Below, one piece after another: positions 10,341-22,900 of a DNA stretch of 64,000 nt. How positions within the stretch are numbered: position 1 is the stretch's first letter; each line of letters begins with the position of its first letter. The stretch comes from Sisyra terminalis (Eukaryota > Arthropoda > Insecta > Neuroptera > Sisyridae). Below the pieces are notes generated by a model. That model had not been told where the DNA came from. It was given only the letters and a program-made list of their open reading frames with translations, and did not search any database. The stretch lies in assembly GCA_958496175.1 (NCBI GenBank), contig OY292274.1, forward strand, positions 14,033,689 through 14,097,688, given 5' to 3'. The translations under genes and the position numbers were made by a program.

Positions 10341-11447
10341 CTTTTTAAGTGCTTTATTGATTTTACTCTACATTATAAACATGACATAAAATATTAAAGT
10401 TACGTGGCTATTGTTATTATTTAATCTGTTTGAAGAAATTTATTTTTCAATTGAATTTTAAACATATTTCTTTAAGTATAGAATAACATATTTTCCTTAC
10501 TTTATGAAGAGCAATATTTTTGTTAAAAATGAAAAACACCGCCAGCCATAATTTTACGTTAATTGTGCGTTAGTTATTCGAATAAAAGTTCACAAAAAAA
10601 AAAAATAGTACAAATTTTACAAAAAAAAAAAAAAAAAAATGTTGGTACTAATTATGATTATAACTTATCAGCAGGTCTCTTTTTAGATCAATGAAAGTAG
10701 ATCACCAAACACTTTTGTTTACAAAAGAACTTTTTGATGAGGTAGATAATTTTTAAATATAAAAGAGATGATTTTGATTTTGAGATGAATTTCTTTGTTT
10801 CATTTTCATCTAAAACGTCCAGCAGGCATTTAAACACCAAATATAATACAAGATATTGGCTCGACTAAATTTTCAATAACTTCGAAACTTATCAAAAATA
10901 ATAAGAAACTTTTAAATAGTGCGTTTTAAATTGAACAAAAAACGTGTATACTCGTAAAATCTATTTTTATAATGTTGGTTAGTTATACGAAAAAAAAAGA
11001 AAGAATTTGGAACTTTATTGCCTATTTTTAGTTGCGCACAAATTATTCATGCTAAACTTAAGAGATTTAAGCAAAGTTCTAAAAAAACAAAAGGATACGC
11101 CATAAAAATATCCGTCTATATCCATAGTGTTCATTTGATTTCATTGACATATAATTCTTTTTAACGCCAAAGACTCCTACCAATATATATTCAATATTAT
11201 TAGCACTTATATCTATTACTGATTAATTAGGGTTCAAAACTACATTTCGGGAAGATAACCAATCAAATAATATACAATAAAGCCTAATATTGCCATTGAA
11301 ATTCATTTCAAAGTAATGGGAAGGTTTCAAAGTAAAGATGTCCCAACAAGAGCACTGGATTTAATTTCAACGAAAATGTCACTTATTTTTTGAACTTAGC
11401 AATTATTTTTATTTCAATATAAAGGTATGGTACAGGGTACCTTCTGG

Positions 11448-12165
11448 TACAGGGTTATTCTTTTGTTGAAATTTTGAATAACATTTTCTCATAAATGTGG
11501 CTGTATTTCATCAATAACGCGCCATAGTTCCTCTTTAAGCTGTTCAACTGTTACAGGCTTATTTTCAAAGCTCTAAAGAATAAAGTCCATCGGTAACAGA
11601 TCGCACGATTTTGGTGGCCATTGTTGAACGCAAAATCGAGGAATGACACGATCTGGAAACTTGGTGTGTAACACGCAATAATACCATTATTACACGTGCT
11701 GTGTGGCTGGTTACACCGTCTTGTTGAAAAAACAAATCATTCATATCAGTTACATCCAATTCGGCCACAAAAATTCCGTTAACTTCCCACAATGCCGAAT
11801 GGAAGTTCCTAGATTCTTGGCCACAGATTCCTATACTTTTCGAGTGGTCGATAAAGACGACGACGAACAAGAGATCTTCTGATCCATCAGCGAAAATTTG
11901 GTCTTAAATTTTGTAATTTAAAACCTAACAGCCGAATAATTTGGCGAATAATTATTATTCCGACCAAAATCTTGATGTCAATGGTGAACTGCTTTCGCAA
12001 AACTTTCACCAGTTTTTGTGATGTATTTTTACAATAATTACACGTTGTTCGTTTTAATGTTTCTCCATATTTTTAAATCGCGGAGACTGTACATGACAAC
12101 TGCGAGAAAAAATCACCGTACAACTCGTATTAACAAAATGGTAGCAAATTGGGTCACCCTATATA
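11448..12165 (-). mobile_element. ITm (IS630-Tc1-mariner) transposon remnant
   Basis: The right end reads, inward on the minus strand, TATATAGGGTGACCCAATTT. The left end on the plus strand reads TACAGGGTTATTC. Both show the 'AGGGT' start common in this superfamily. Between them, on the minus strand, lies a decayed transposase. Total length is about 720 bp, shorter than a full element of about 1.2-1.3 kb, so there are internal deletions. Outside the left end a second 'GGTACAGGGTACC' makes a small palindrome at 11432-11455. Confidence 0.6.
11455..12075 (-). pseudogene. ITm-type DDE transposase, inactivated
   Basis: The minus strand encodes pieces of an insect-type DDE transposase. The longest frame (11870-11565) has 'SALWEVNGIFVAELDVTDMN' followed by 'LFFQQDGVTSHTARV', which holds the second catalytic Asp in the QQDG motif. 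A frame change later, 'PPKSCDLLPMDF' carries the third-acid region. Near 11555-11465 'VTVEQLKEELWRVIDEIQPH' and 'ENVIQNFNKR' match the family's C-terminal helix region. The N-terminal helix-turn-helix part is barely legible just below 12075, and the first catalytic Asp region is missing or deleted. Stops and at least two frameshifts make it non-functional. The family is widespread in insects. Confidence 0.75.
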
Positions 12166-14880
12166 AAGGAAAATAAATTGTAAAATATTTTTTTTCGTAT
12201 TAAAAAATTATGCTAGACATTGTAAATGTGTATTAAAAGTTTGATATAAAAAATCAAAAGCTTCAGCATTTAAGAATTGTTTGCTTGATTTTTGAATTTT
12301 AAACGAATATCAAATAAAAATTGTTTGATCAAGAGTTGAAAAAAATATTGAAAAAATAACCAATTTTCAAGACTTTTTTCGATTCATGTAAGAAAGAAAG
12401 CAATTCTTTTTTTAACAGAACTAAACGAATGGAGATATTGTTATTGTTTTGTTCAAAGCAAAGCAAAATTATTTAATATCAAAGAAGTTCAATACCGCTT
12501 AGAGGCATACACTTTCTGCTTTTAAAAATTTGTTCAAGATTGCGATATTTTGTAACGAATCTTTCTTTTTATGGATTAACTAATTTAAATTCATGTTTCC
12601 AATTTATTTCTTCTTTACTACTATTTTGTATTATGTCAATTTTAATGTCAATCATTTAAATTATAAAGTGCATTGAAAAATGATCTCAATAAATTTTTAA
12701 TGAAACTTTATTAGATATATGAGTACTTTGATTGACGATATTTAATTATTTTCCCGATTTGTTGACAATAATCAATTTAAGAGGAAATAAGAGCTGAAGT
12801 TTTTATTAAATTGACATTTTAAACAGCATTGATTACATTTTTACAGTTTTACTCATTGAATGACATTTTATTGTGAACTTGTGTAATAAAACTTTTGATT
12901 CTTTTGTGGTAAATTGAAAAAACTTTTCTTTTGAAAACTACAAAAGATTATTCTTATTGAAACAAGCGATTAATAACACAGGTCTGCAACAAAAATACTG
13001 GCTGCATGTTTTCATTTAATTTCTATGTATTTAGGTGTTTTGAAAACTAATAAATACTTAAAGAATTCCAGAACGACAAATTATTTTGCAAAACGCAAAA
13101 TTTTCGTATAAAAAGGATTTTTTTGGGCTAACTTGAGTAATAAAATAAAAGAGACATTTTTATTTTGATTACTGTTTTTAAATTGCCAATCTTTCGGAGT
13201 CACTTCTAGCCCAAGCACCATATTCAATGCAAACGGGCGTAAAACACTGGGAGTTTTAATACTTTTTTAATAGTATACCAGAGGCAGTTATCTTTGAATG
13301 TAAGAGATTCAAAATATTTGGAGTATTGATTTCCGGGAAAAGTAAAAATATTCTTAGACTATTCTTTCAAATTAATATTAAATTTCTAGGCCCCATTATT
13401 ATCGTGTACAACAAAACCCTAAATAACGGTATAAACAAGCCTACAAATCATCAATCGTCATTCTTATCTTTTGGTTCTTAAAACACGAAAAATCAATCCT
13501 CAATTTTACAGCGTTTTAGAGCTGTAACATTTAATCAGCATAGCAAATACTATATATTACCTTGAAATTCATTAATTGATTAAAAATCAAATTTTCATTT
13601 TCAACTAATTTCATCAAGTTAGAAACGATATAAATATTAATTATATTTTGGTTAATCAAATGCAATTTTCAAACGTAAATTATTTCAATTGACCAAATTA
13701 AATAAAGTTAATGTTTTGTGAAAATCATTTATTATTCGTGGCAGCTAATGCTCCTAATTCGGTAATTATCAATTGAAAGATTTTGTTTAATTCGTTTACT
13801 ATCTAATTATATTAATGATTCAAATACATTCTATCCTTTTAGCCTTTTGAATAATTAATTTTGATTCCAACGTATAGGTAATTGCTTAATAGTTGGAAAA
13901 TATGCAACATAAAGCAGACAATAATATTATTGTTCAAATTTGAAATCACTGTTATACGACAATTATTGAACCAAAATCCCTTTTTTTTTGTTTGATAACG
14001 CAAAGAAATTTATTTCAAATTAGAAGTAGCCAAGTTTACTGTTTGAAATTATTGGAACATTTTCAATGCAAAGTATTATCAAGAACTTACACACCTGTGC
14101 TTCATATTATCTATTCGATTATAAATTATTTGAATATTGGAACAGCGAGTAGAATATCGAAATGTGCGACAGTTTAAAATTCAAGTAAATCTTCCGTTGT
14201 GCAAAGCAATCAAATTATTCTTCCATTTGTGTAGCCACATTAGCGGTCATAAATTCAGCGATGATTATTCGATTTCTACTGGAAAATCAGAAAAAAAAAA
14301 TGAAATGCTTTAGTATTGATTTCAATGATAATTATGGATGCATTAAAAAGTGCAGGTAAAAACATGGTAAGTATATATTAATTTTATGAATAACTGATAG
14401 TCAAGTTGCATAGTTTAAATACATTGAAGGAAATATTATACCAATCACCAAATAATTAAAACACTTTACTTGAAATAAAACCATCATCAGAGAATAATAT
14501 TGTACAATTCAATTATAAAGAAAAACGTAAGTCATTTCTAAGCCAATTTTCAATTGACTGAACCGTTTAAAATTTACTAAAAAAAATAATTTATTTTTGC
14601 AATTTATGCAATATGCCTTCTAGCCCGAAAGATTGCAGTTTGCAATCATAACATTTTGGAAGAGTCGGAAGATTAAAATTGATACTGTCATAAGCTTTTT
14701 ACAAAATTATTTTGGATATAGACAACTGAGTAATTGAAATACTTATTGATTCCTCGTTACGTTAATCAACTCTGATTGTACCAAAATTGCATTATTTTTA
14801 TAGAGATATCTATTTATGTCAAAAACAAATGATAAGCATTTATAATAATCAATATAGAACCCACAAAGTATGCTCTTCTT
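12166..14880. other. No feature recognised
   Basis: AT-rich non-coding sequence with short chance frames (for example 13992-14177). No repeat termini or exon-like segments were found. Confidence 0.55.
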
Positions 14881-14883
14881 AAC

Positions 14884-15129
14884 CAGTGGTTCTTAACCTG
14901 AGTTCAATTGAACCCCAAAGTTTTGGTGAGCCAGTCTCGCAGATTCGGCGAAAATGGTGATTTATAGGTTTTGTTCTTTGTTCTAAATGGGTTTTGTTCT
15001 TTTTGTGTTCCAATGTATAAATATATAACAATATTATGAATATGAAAAACTCACATTGTGAAGGGTTTGGTGAATACACATGAAGAAACTGTTGGAGGTC
15101 AATACCTCCAACCAGGTTAAGAGTCAAAG
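14884..15129. mobile_element. Short hAT-type MITE
   Basis: The left end starts CAGTGGTTCTTAACCTG, a classic hAT terminal repeat. The right end read inward is CTTTGACTCTTAACCTG, which shares the CTTAACCTG core. The 246-bp interior has the characteristic 'ggtgatttata' and 'tcacattgtgaagggttt' segments of this MITE family. A 103-codon minus-strand frame crosses it (including 'RRICETGSPKLWGSIELR'), but this is the known by-product of translating the MITE and not a gene. An 8-bp target duplication is not visible, so at least one edge has decayed. Confidence 0.7.
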
Positions 15130-15682
15130 TATTTTCTCTTCCTAAGAAATTGGTACTGGACTTAAATCTCGTAAGGGAGCAAATTTTCAATGGGTCTCTA
15201 TTTATGAATTTTCTTAAGTCCTAAATTCTTTTTTTTGCATTATGCATTGAACTAAAATTTTTCTACTCTAAAAAATGGAGAAATAGTGAAAATTTGACTT
15301 TTTCCTGATTCGAACTCTACGATTAGATTTACGATTAGATTACGATTAGATTTATAAGTAGTTAAGTATTATTTGATAGTTGCTTGAATTCATACATAAT
15401 CTACCTAAATTGATAAAACTATTTATTGACATAAATTAAATTCTAAATCAATACGAGAATTATGTGAAACGATTCAAATAGAAACAAACATCAAATTCAA
15501 TATTGGTTGTTTCATCTGCGATTGTCAATCGAAAAAAAAACATGTAAACAAATTTGTAATTCGAATGATTGTAAAATGATTTTCGAGAAATAAACTGTTT
15601 AAATGGGATATGAAATTAAATGATGCGATTGAGTAAAATAAAAGTTTATGTTAGTGGAAAAAGAGGCAAGCTCTAAACATTT
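15130..15682. other. No gene recognised; one small tandem repeat
   Basis: AT-rich sequence holding the three-unit repeat at 15318-15353 and nothing else I can identify. Confidence 0.5.
15318..15353. repeat. Tandem repeat of TACGATTAGATT, 3 units
   Basis: Three consecutive copies of the 12-mer TACGATTAGATT, the middle one lacking a single T. Confidence 0.85.
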
Positions 15683-15960
15683 ACCTGTAAAACGGTAGAC
15701 TGAGTGGCGTTTCGAGCGGAATTTGATACGAAAACGGCAATGATTTTTCGATGCGAATGTAGTTGTTGAATAAAACGCACTATAAAATGGGTTTATGTTG
15801 GATTCGGTTAGAATTGCAAAGAGAATTGGATTGAAATAAAATAAAATTGACGGTGAATTGTAGAAGGGAAATTTTGAGGGTTGATTCGCACTCTGGAAGC
15901 GCTGTTGAGCTTTCGGCATAGACTGGAAAAGTTACAGGACATTATGTGCGTGCCTTTATA
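15683..15960 (-). other. Candidate exon with TATA box and splice donor
   Basis: On the minus strand TATAAAGG lies at 15960-15953. An initiator-like TTCCAGTC follows about 36 bases downstream, then an ATG at 15919 opening a frame that stays clear through 15599. A good donor, CAG|GTAAAT, lies at 15687-15682 inside that frame. The segment is visibly less AT-rich than its neighbours. The peptide ('MPKAQQRFQSANQPSKFPFY') is Ser/Phe/Asn-rich and matches no family I know. The TATA-to-initiator distance is slightly long. It could be the first exon of a minus-strand gene whose other exons I cannot see, or chance. Confidence 0.22.
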
Positions 15961-16255
15961 TTATTGGAACGTGATTTTTACATTTTGTGCTTACATTTCA
16001 CTTGTCCTTTTTGTATTATCAATATTTTATAATGTATATATGCATATTGGATAAACGAGCCCGTATTACAAAAATGATGGGAAATATCAGGGGATTCAGG
16101 GAATGAATCTGATATAATTTTAACTATTACGAACTTTTTCGGCTAGGAACAATTTTCTTAAAAAAAAATATTCAAACAAGTCTTCGTTTTATTTTAAAAT
16201 CTTAACAAATAATCAATTTAATACAATTTTGAATGGTTATTTTCTTTACACATAA

Positions 16256-16282
16256 TTATATATAATATAATATAATATAATA
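16256..16282. repeat. Microsatellite (TATAA)n
   Basis: About five units of TATAA stand immediately left of the hAT-like inverted repeat at 16283. Confidence 0.85.
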
Positions 16283-16740
16283 AATTATTATTGACCAGTA
16301 TTGGCGGATTTAAGTCTGAAGCCGCTCTTGGTCACATTCAATATTTCACTTTTTTTCGCTCCGTTAAAAGTAGGTTATCAATGTTAAACACCTTATTTTA
16401 AATCAAATAATTAAGTAATGATTACATTTTTATTTTTTTTAACGAAATTTATGAGCAAACATATAATTTTTTCAAATAACTAGTTAAATACCAATAATTT
16501 TTTTCACAGTTTAATATAAGTCACAGCTTTTTTCCAGCCTCTCTTAATATATAAACTTCCTCTCCTTAACTTCATTTTACGCAAATATGTCGATTATACC
16601 ATCGTTATAAATTTTTTTGCTTAATTAAGTTTCAAAAATGTTAACATTGATATTTGTTATTTATGAGTCATAATTAATAAATTAAAGAATTATTATGTAC
16701 ATCGTATGACTCAAATTCATTATTTATTTCTTAATTACGT

Positions 16741-16924
16741 TGCGTTTCAACAATCTTTGGCTGTCATCACCAGGTATTATCATCAGATAATGTTTATTGC
16801 GTCAATTATAAACATTTCATATCAATATGATATCATATGTTCATAACATATCGATGTGAAATTTGTTTACAATTGACAAAATAAACATTACCTGATGATG
16901 GCAGTCAAAGACTGTTGAAATGTG
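16741..16924. repeat. Foldback (palindrome) with hammerhead-like motifs in both arms
   Basis: The left arm 16741-16829 is the reverse complement of 16847-16924 apart from a 13-bp partial duplication ('attatcatcagat') and scattered changes. Both arms carry the core also seen at 315-347. The tip is an AT-rich loop of about 17 bases. The arm sequence plus the 115 bp to its left recurs at 200-372. Inverted terminal copies are a feature of Penelope-like retroelements, which is one possible origin. Confidence 0.7.
16892..16920 (+). other. Hammerhead-like motif (CTGATGA - stem II - GAAA)
   Basis: CTGATGA (16892-16898) is followed by one extra T. Then GGCAGTC pairs with GACTGTT across an AAA loop (five Watson-Crick and two G-T pairs), and GAAA follows directly. 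This is the hammerhead core layout with one extra base between CUGANGA and helix II. The mirror arm has CTGGTGA in place of CTGATGA at the equivalent position (minus strand, 16774-16742). Helices I and III were not found. Confidence 0.45.
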
Positions 16925-16978
16925 TTGTAATGAAGAAATAGGCTTAAATCCATCACTGACCATAATAATAACACATAG

Positions 16979-19900
16979 TAACTACCCTGCCTTATAGTGA
17001 ACAGTCAAATTTAACGCTCCCACTCTTTGTTGTAAGATAATAATGAAGAAGATACAAAATAAATAAAAAATCACTCAATTTTAATCAAATTAAGGGGCCC
17101 CATCAATTGTTGTTGGATCGACTTGAAGTTTCACAACGATTTCTTAAAAAAGAAAAAAAAAATTTTCTCACCCGAAGCCTAAAGATGGAAAACTTTAAAG
17201 TAATGGTACACAAATGGTAAGGAGCTAGTAAATGGAATCGTTTTCATATGGAAAAGCTTCAAACATTCAGGTAAAATTTTACGTTTGTTATATGATTTTA
17301 TTCGAAAAGTTATAGTTTTTGGCTAGCTCAAATTTGTTGTTCTAATTAAATATTGATGTAAATCTACGCCAAACAGTTGGTCTTAGTTTTTATTGTTCCT
17401 CTCTCCTGAAATTATCTGTTGTGTTTCCCTTATTTTTTTTTAGTAAAGGGAAAATGTACACTCTCAAAACTATGACACATTTAAAACATTATAAAACCAA
17501 ATATGAAACTTCTCCAACTCTTACAAATTACATTCATTATAGATTATGAAATTGTGAATATTAAGTTGATCGAAAAAAAATCAATAACTTCCATTTTTAA
17601 ACTTCTTTGAACCAAAATGTTGAACTTGACTATCACTTTAGGTCATTATTTTAGTTGAAAACAGGAAAATTTTATATTGATTTGTTTTGTTTTTGTTAAA
17701 TTTTTAAATTATTTATCTACATATCTATTAGAGTACAGTTTCTTTTCTTATAAAATAAAAAAAAATCTCAGTTAACAAAATGTTTGATTCTTGGTCAAAA
17801 TTGATGCAATATTATGTTCAAATAGCCTAAAGTAATCATTTATTGTTTACACTTAAGTAAAAAGTACGAAATTATGCAATGATTACGCAATGATTTACTC
17901 TTAAGTGTATTTTTTATTTTAAAAGAAAATTTACTGAAATTTTTATCGTTTTAATCTTGTTCAAAAGTTATCCTTCAAAATAAATAAAATCTCTTTCTGT
18001 CAAGTATTTTCTGACTCACGTTTTTTCAAGTGCTAACAATTCCCTTTCTTGCTATTGTGAGGTAATATTTTAGGTAAAATTGATTTAAATATAGTAGAAT
18101 CTTGGATTTTCGCAAAAAGTTGGATTTATTTTTTTCCAATAAATGTTTCAGTTTTACGATTCTGTTTATCTAAAAAAAAATCAAATAAATACAAAAGTTT
18201 TTCTATCAACAGATCAAGAAGCAATTTATGTGCGATGGTTAAAATTTTTAAACAACTATACTTTTTACGGATCTTTTTTCAAATCCTCAAAACTTTTATT
18301 TTCGATAAGAATGGTGTAAGTAGCAAGGGCCAGATATTTCTTGTCTTTGATTTTATCTTTCTTATAATCAAGATTTATAGTTTTATTGGTGATATCATCC
18401 AAAAAAAAAAAAAAAAAAAAACATAATAGTTTTATTTTTTTCCATTTTAACCAAAAGCAAAAGAGAAGTTGAAATTGGAAAGTGGATAAAGAGTTCGAAG
18501 ATTTCAAAGGTTTTGTAGAATTTCTTGTCAATTACAGGGAGGCATTAGAAGGACATGAGATCATTAGTGACGATGGCATGCAGCACAAATAATTCCCTGA
18601 ATGCACCGCAGTTTAGTCGACAATAAAATGAAAAATCGTACGGGGTAATTAAGGAACAAAAGTATGCTATTGAAGCGAGCAACCTAATTGTCACGCTTGT
18701 TCCCTGTAGAAGATATTCGACTGTTCGGCTGTAAATATCTTTAGAAATGTGTTCGCCTCTTTGTAGTCAATAGATGCTGACACAAATGTGTTATAAAAGA
18801 AAAACTTGTTCAATAGAGAAAAAAACAGTATCTTTCAATGGGGTAAATTTATTTCTTGTTAAATCACCAGGAAATTCAATAGAGATACCTCGAGTATTAC
18901 TATTGGCAGTTTTTTCTCATATACCTAAAATGTCTCAATTAGTTTATATTAATTTTACGAAATGTAACCCAAGAAAAATTTCGTTTTCAGATGTTACTTG
19001 TGAAATTCATTTTGTTTTCGAGAAAAAGCTTTTAGATTTTTCTCTTTACTAAAATTGTACAGTAAAAATAATTAATCAATGAACCAAAAAAAAATCCATG
19101 AATGCTTTTTTTGACATTTCAAATCTACAATTGAACAATTTCATAAAAACCATAATTAAGGCAACATTTTGACGTTCGTAAGTATATTACAATAATTTTT
19201 ATGTCAAGTGAAAAACAATAAAATCTTTCGTTGATATACTTAGCACTTTAAACTGTATACTTACTAAATTTAACTTGAAGAACATTTAAATTGATTAAAA
19301 CATTTGTGAAAAAAAAATCTTAAAATATTGGGCGCTTTTAAGTTATAATTCTACATAAAATGATAATAAATTTTTAAAGATTGTAATTTGTTGATTTATT
19401 TAATTTTAGAATGCGACATTAATTTTAAAATCAGTAACGTGAATGTCATTTTATTCATATTGAAAGATTTCGAAATGAGGAAAAACTTTTAAGATCGAAA
19501 CAAAAAATAAGACAAAACTTCAATAGTAATTGTTCATAGATGAAAATAGCTTCTCGAACAAAAAGTACTTACGAGTTTCTAATATTGCCATAAGTTCGTC
19601 ATATTTATAAGATGATGGGCGAGTGACCTAGGTAATTGCTTACGATTTGGTTGATATTAAATATTTAGCCAACTCACAGACTTTTGTTGGTCCTAGAACC
19701 TAAGTCGTTCTCCTTTAGTTTTCCACTAACAAAAATAATTTATACCCAACAAATTACGTATCAAAATGCCCTTTTCAATCAATATTGGGAACTGACCACA
19801 ATTACTAGTTTTTGTGTACTTTAATATATAAAGTAGTTAGCTAAAATTTTGTTAAAAATAAAGTTCAATTTTTAATTGAAATGGGAGTCATTAAGTCCTT

Positions 19901-22900
19901 GTTAAAAAAAATAATAGACTTTACAATTAGACCTACAAATGGTTATGGTAGTAAATTCCATTAAAATGTAGAAATAAGTTTTCTTGCTATACCCAAGTCA
20001 GGTAGCAATTTTATTTACGTCGAAGATTTAGTAAAATTAGTATGGAAGGAAATAATTTTTTTTTCCTACTTTCTGAAGTTCTTCTGTATGATAACATATT
20101 AATAAAACGCTGTAAGATTCATTACGTTACCGTTTGTATTTCCATTTAATTAAGTAAATATCAAGCGTCAAGTTTTTTTTTTTGTGTTAATAACATTTTC
20201 TGACATGGACACTTCTGAGCTGGATTTGATTCAACCCGGACGAAAATTTCTTTTAAGAAATAAAAACAAACTAAAATTATAATAAAAACTCAGTGTAAAC
20301 GTAAAGGCAATTCTTTGGTTGCACACAATAGGTAGTCATGTTTTTAAGTCATACCTATTGGTCAGTTCTCATTTGAGAATAAGATTGAATACAATTTTTA
20401 AGATCATTAGAAAAGTCAAATAAGTAGTTTTTATTTCTTTTTTCAATTAAGTTTTTCCTTTTTAACAAAATAAATAAAATTTCTTTGAAAAATCAAATAG
20501 GTCATATTTTTTTTAGAAACTAAATCATTAAAAATATTGTACGGGGTTTTATTTCGACTTATTTGAAACTTCTTCTACTTTTTGTTTCATTATTAAAGAC
20601 GTATTTTAGTAAAAAATATTCCTTTTTATTTTTTTTTATATTGATCATTTGAAACATACTAATTAAATATGAAACATTATATAGAGTTTAAAGAAATTAT
20701 GTAGAAACAGTATAATAAAGCTTAAAGTTTTGATACCTTGAAAAAAGATATAAAGAAAAACAAATATTGAATTTGACAACGATAAAATTTATGGTTATTT
20801 TTTAAAAGCTTATTTCGATTTCGTAAATGTGAGTTTACTATAAATAATTTATATTCGCTGCCAAAAATGTATTATTTTTCATAATCCATAATACTTTAAT
20901 AAATCACGTTATGTACACGTATACTCAAGTACTAAAAGCATTTTAAAAGTTTAAAACTTCTTCAAAACTTAACTGTGAACGCCGAGTGAGGAGTTGAGGT
21001 GTGGCACCTCTAACATTTACCACACTCATGTCACCAAATAAATATTTTTCGCATAAAACACTAACTTTTCTTGCTTTTTATATCTTTGAAAAGTTAGATG
21101 CAAGTTCAGATCTGCAGACAAAGAAAAGTTCACAAGACGGGCATCGCTTAAATGATCATTTTTGCTACAAATATTACACGAATTTCCGAAAAATGTAGAA
21201 CACTTATTTTACTTTGCAAAAAAAAAAATATGCCAACGATAAAAAAACCCATAACTAGTTATAACATTCGATAAACACTTTTTCAAAAATCTTCTATTTC
21301 AAAACTCTAATCGTCAAGCGTACTTTTTAAAATTGATAAAGTGAGGCAAAAATTGTTTTATTTGAAATAAGAAGAAATATTCAATGATACCAACCCTATA
21401 AGCCATACTGCTAGAACATAAACATCTTTTATACATTCAAAGAAAATCGTCTAGAACACAGTCGGTTAATGAGCTGATTTATAATCACAAATAAAAAAAA
21501 TATTGAACTCCTTTGAAAATTGTTCGATTTTTCTTAGTTGAAATGTAATATAAAAACAAACTAAACATGATGTTTGAAGATGGCTTTAATATTCTTCTTC
21601 ACAAAAATCCGTTGTCTAAAATTTGTTGGAATAGCTGAAATTTTATTGAAACATCATGGATCTAATATGAGTTTCTCCAAGAGCTTGGTCCCTGACATTC
21701 CTTTCCTGATTTTGGAATCATGATCACTTTTACCTCCTTCTAAGCTACTTGGTAGTAGCCTAATCTCAGGATTGCGATAATAATAAAAAAGATTACCCGT
21801 TAGCCTTTCATTGGCTGTTTCTTAATCATTTTGCCCGACAATAAATCGTATCCCGGAGCAAGAGAACTAATGAAAATAAATATTGACAAGTCAAAATACG
21901 GTTAACATTAAAGAATTTGGTTTACTAATTGCTTCTATTTTTCCTATTAGAAAACAATTTTGTGGCATCAATACTAAAACTTTTCCCCATGTTGTGTTCA
22001 AAAATTGATTATTAAAAATTGTCAATAATTTAAAGTCTGATGACTCCGAGCCCCAACTCCAAGTTTTTGCAATAAATTTAATTTTCTATCTTCAATTTAT
22101 TTTTTATTTTTCTCAATATTTTCTATGCTTTTCTCAGATTATTTTAGAATTTAAAGTCAAAGGTATCTAAAATTTAATTTTTATGATGCATACGATTTAT
22201 AAATATACTGAACTCAATTACGATATCATATCGCAAATATTGCAGAATTGCACCAATCAACGATGGCTACCATTGGAAACGCATTCAATGTAATTAAACC
22301 AGATGGTACAGCGGATACAAGCTGGTTAACTGCTCCTTTTCAATTTCCATCACATTTTAGCTGAGTTTTTTACATTTTCAATTACTTTCTTCTTTCATTG
22401 GCTATGAATATCATATTCAGCTTCAATTAAGATAATTTTTATCTCTCAACATAAACTTTTAGAACTGATTAAATTTCAATTTCTACAGATCGCAATAAAT
22501 CCACATAATTTGCAACTACTTCTCAGAGAAGTATTATTTTTTTTTTAATTATCATTAATAATGTCTAAGGTTAGAAGGAATAAACATTTTAATTCAAGAA
22601 CACAAATATTAAAAAAATCTTAAGTTACACAGGTTAACCAATGAGTTATATTAATTTATTTAAAAATTAAAATTGTCTTGTAAGTATGGAAGTAGGATAT
22701 TTCACTTTTATTACTGTTTTCAAAGGTAAAATTAAATACGCTGAGACAGCTTTCAAAGAAGCATATTCTGTTTATTATATTCCAATCATTGGAAGAGTAT
22801 ACCATAGCTAGTAAAAAACAATCAGCTGAACATGAAATACGAAATTTTTATCAAAATAATGGTAGGCAATAGGATTATTCAACTACTGTTCAAAAATAGT

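Larger units (their letters stand above)
8396..11425. other. No gene recognised; short repeats and homopolymers
   Basis: AT-rich. It contains a three-unit tandem repeat (8828-8857), a GCGATCGAC word at 8857-8865 shared with a hAT-like end at 58.3 kb, a long but unrecognised open frame (9858-10340) and A-runs at 10595-10606 and 10621-10639. Otherwise I see nothing. Confidence 0.5.
16283..16978. mobile_element. Element with hAT-like inverted ends enclosing a foldback
   Basis: The left end (16283-16315) contains CAGTATTGGCGGATTTAAG. The right end read inward (16978-16940) contains CAGTGATGGATTTAAGCC. Both resemble the terminal repeat of the hAT element at 63552 (CAGTGATGGATTTACGCC). The complementarity extends a few bases outward as TTATTAT on both sides. 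No clear 8-bp target duplication is seen. The interior has no transposase and contains the foldback at 16741-16924. It is best read as a non-autonomous hAT derivative with a secondary insertion, but the ends are diverged. Confidence 0.5.

Noticed and set aside
10595..10640. A-runs as retroposon tails
   Set aside because: No upstream retroelement or target duplication could be tied to them; the same holds for the runs at 18401 and 60895.
14476..14500. CTGATGATGG on the minus strand as another hammerhead-like core
   Set aside because: No GAAA box after a stem at a suitable distance.
14879..15190. 103-codon minus-strand frame with protein-like text
   Set aside because: It is the translation of a hAT MITE, end to end with its terminal repeats.
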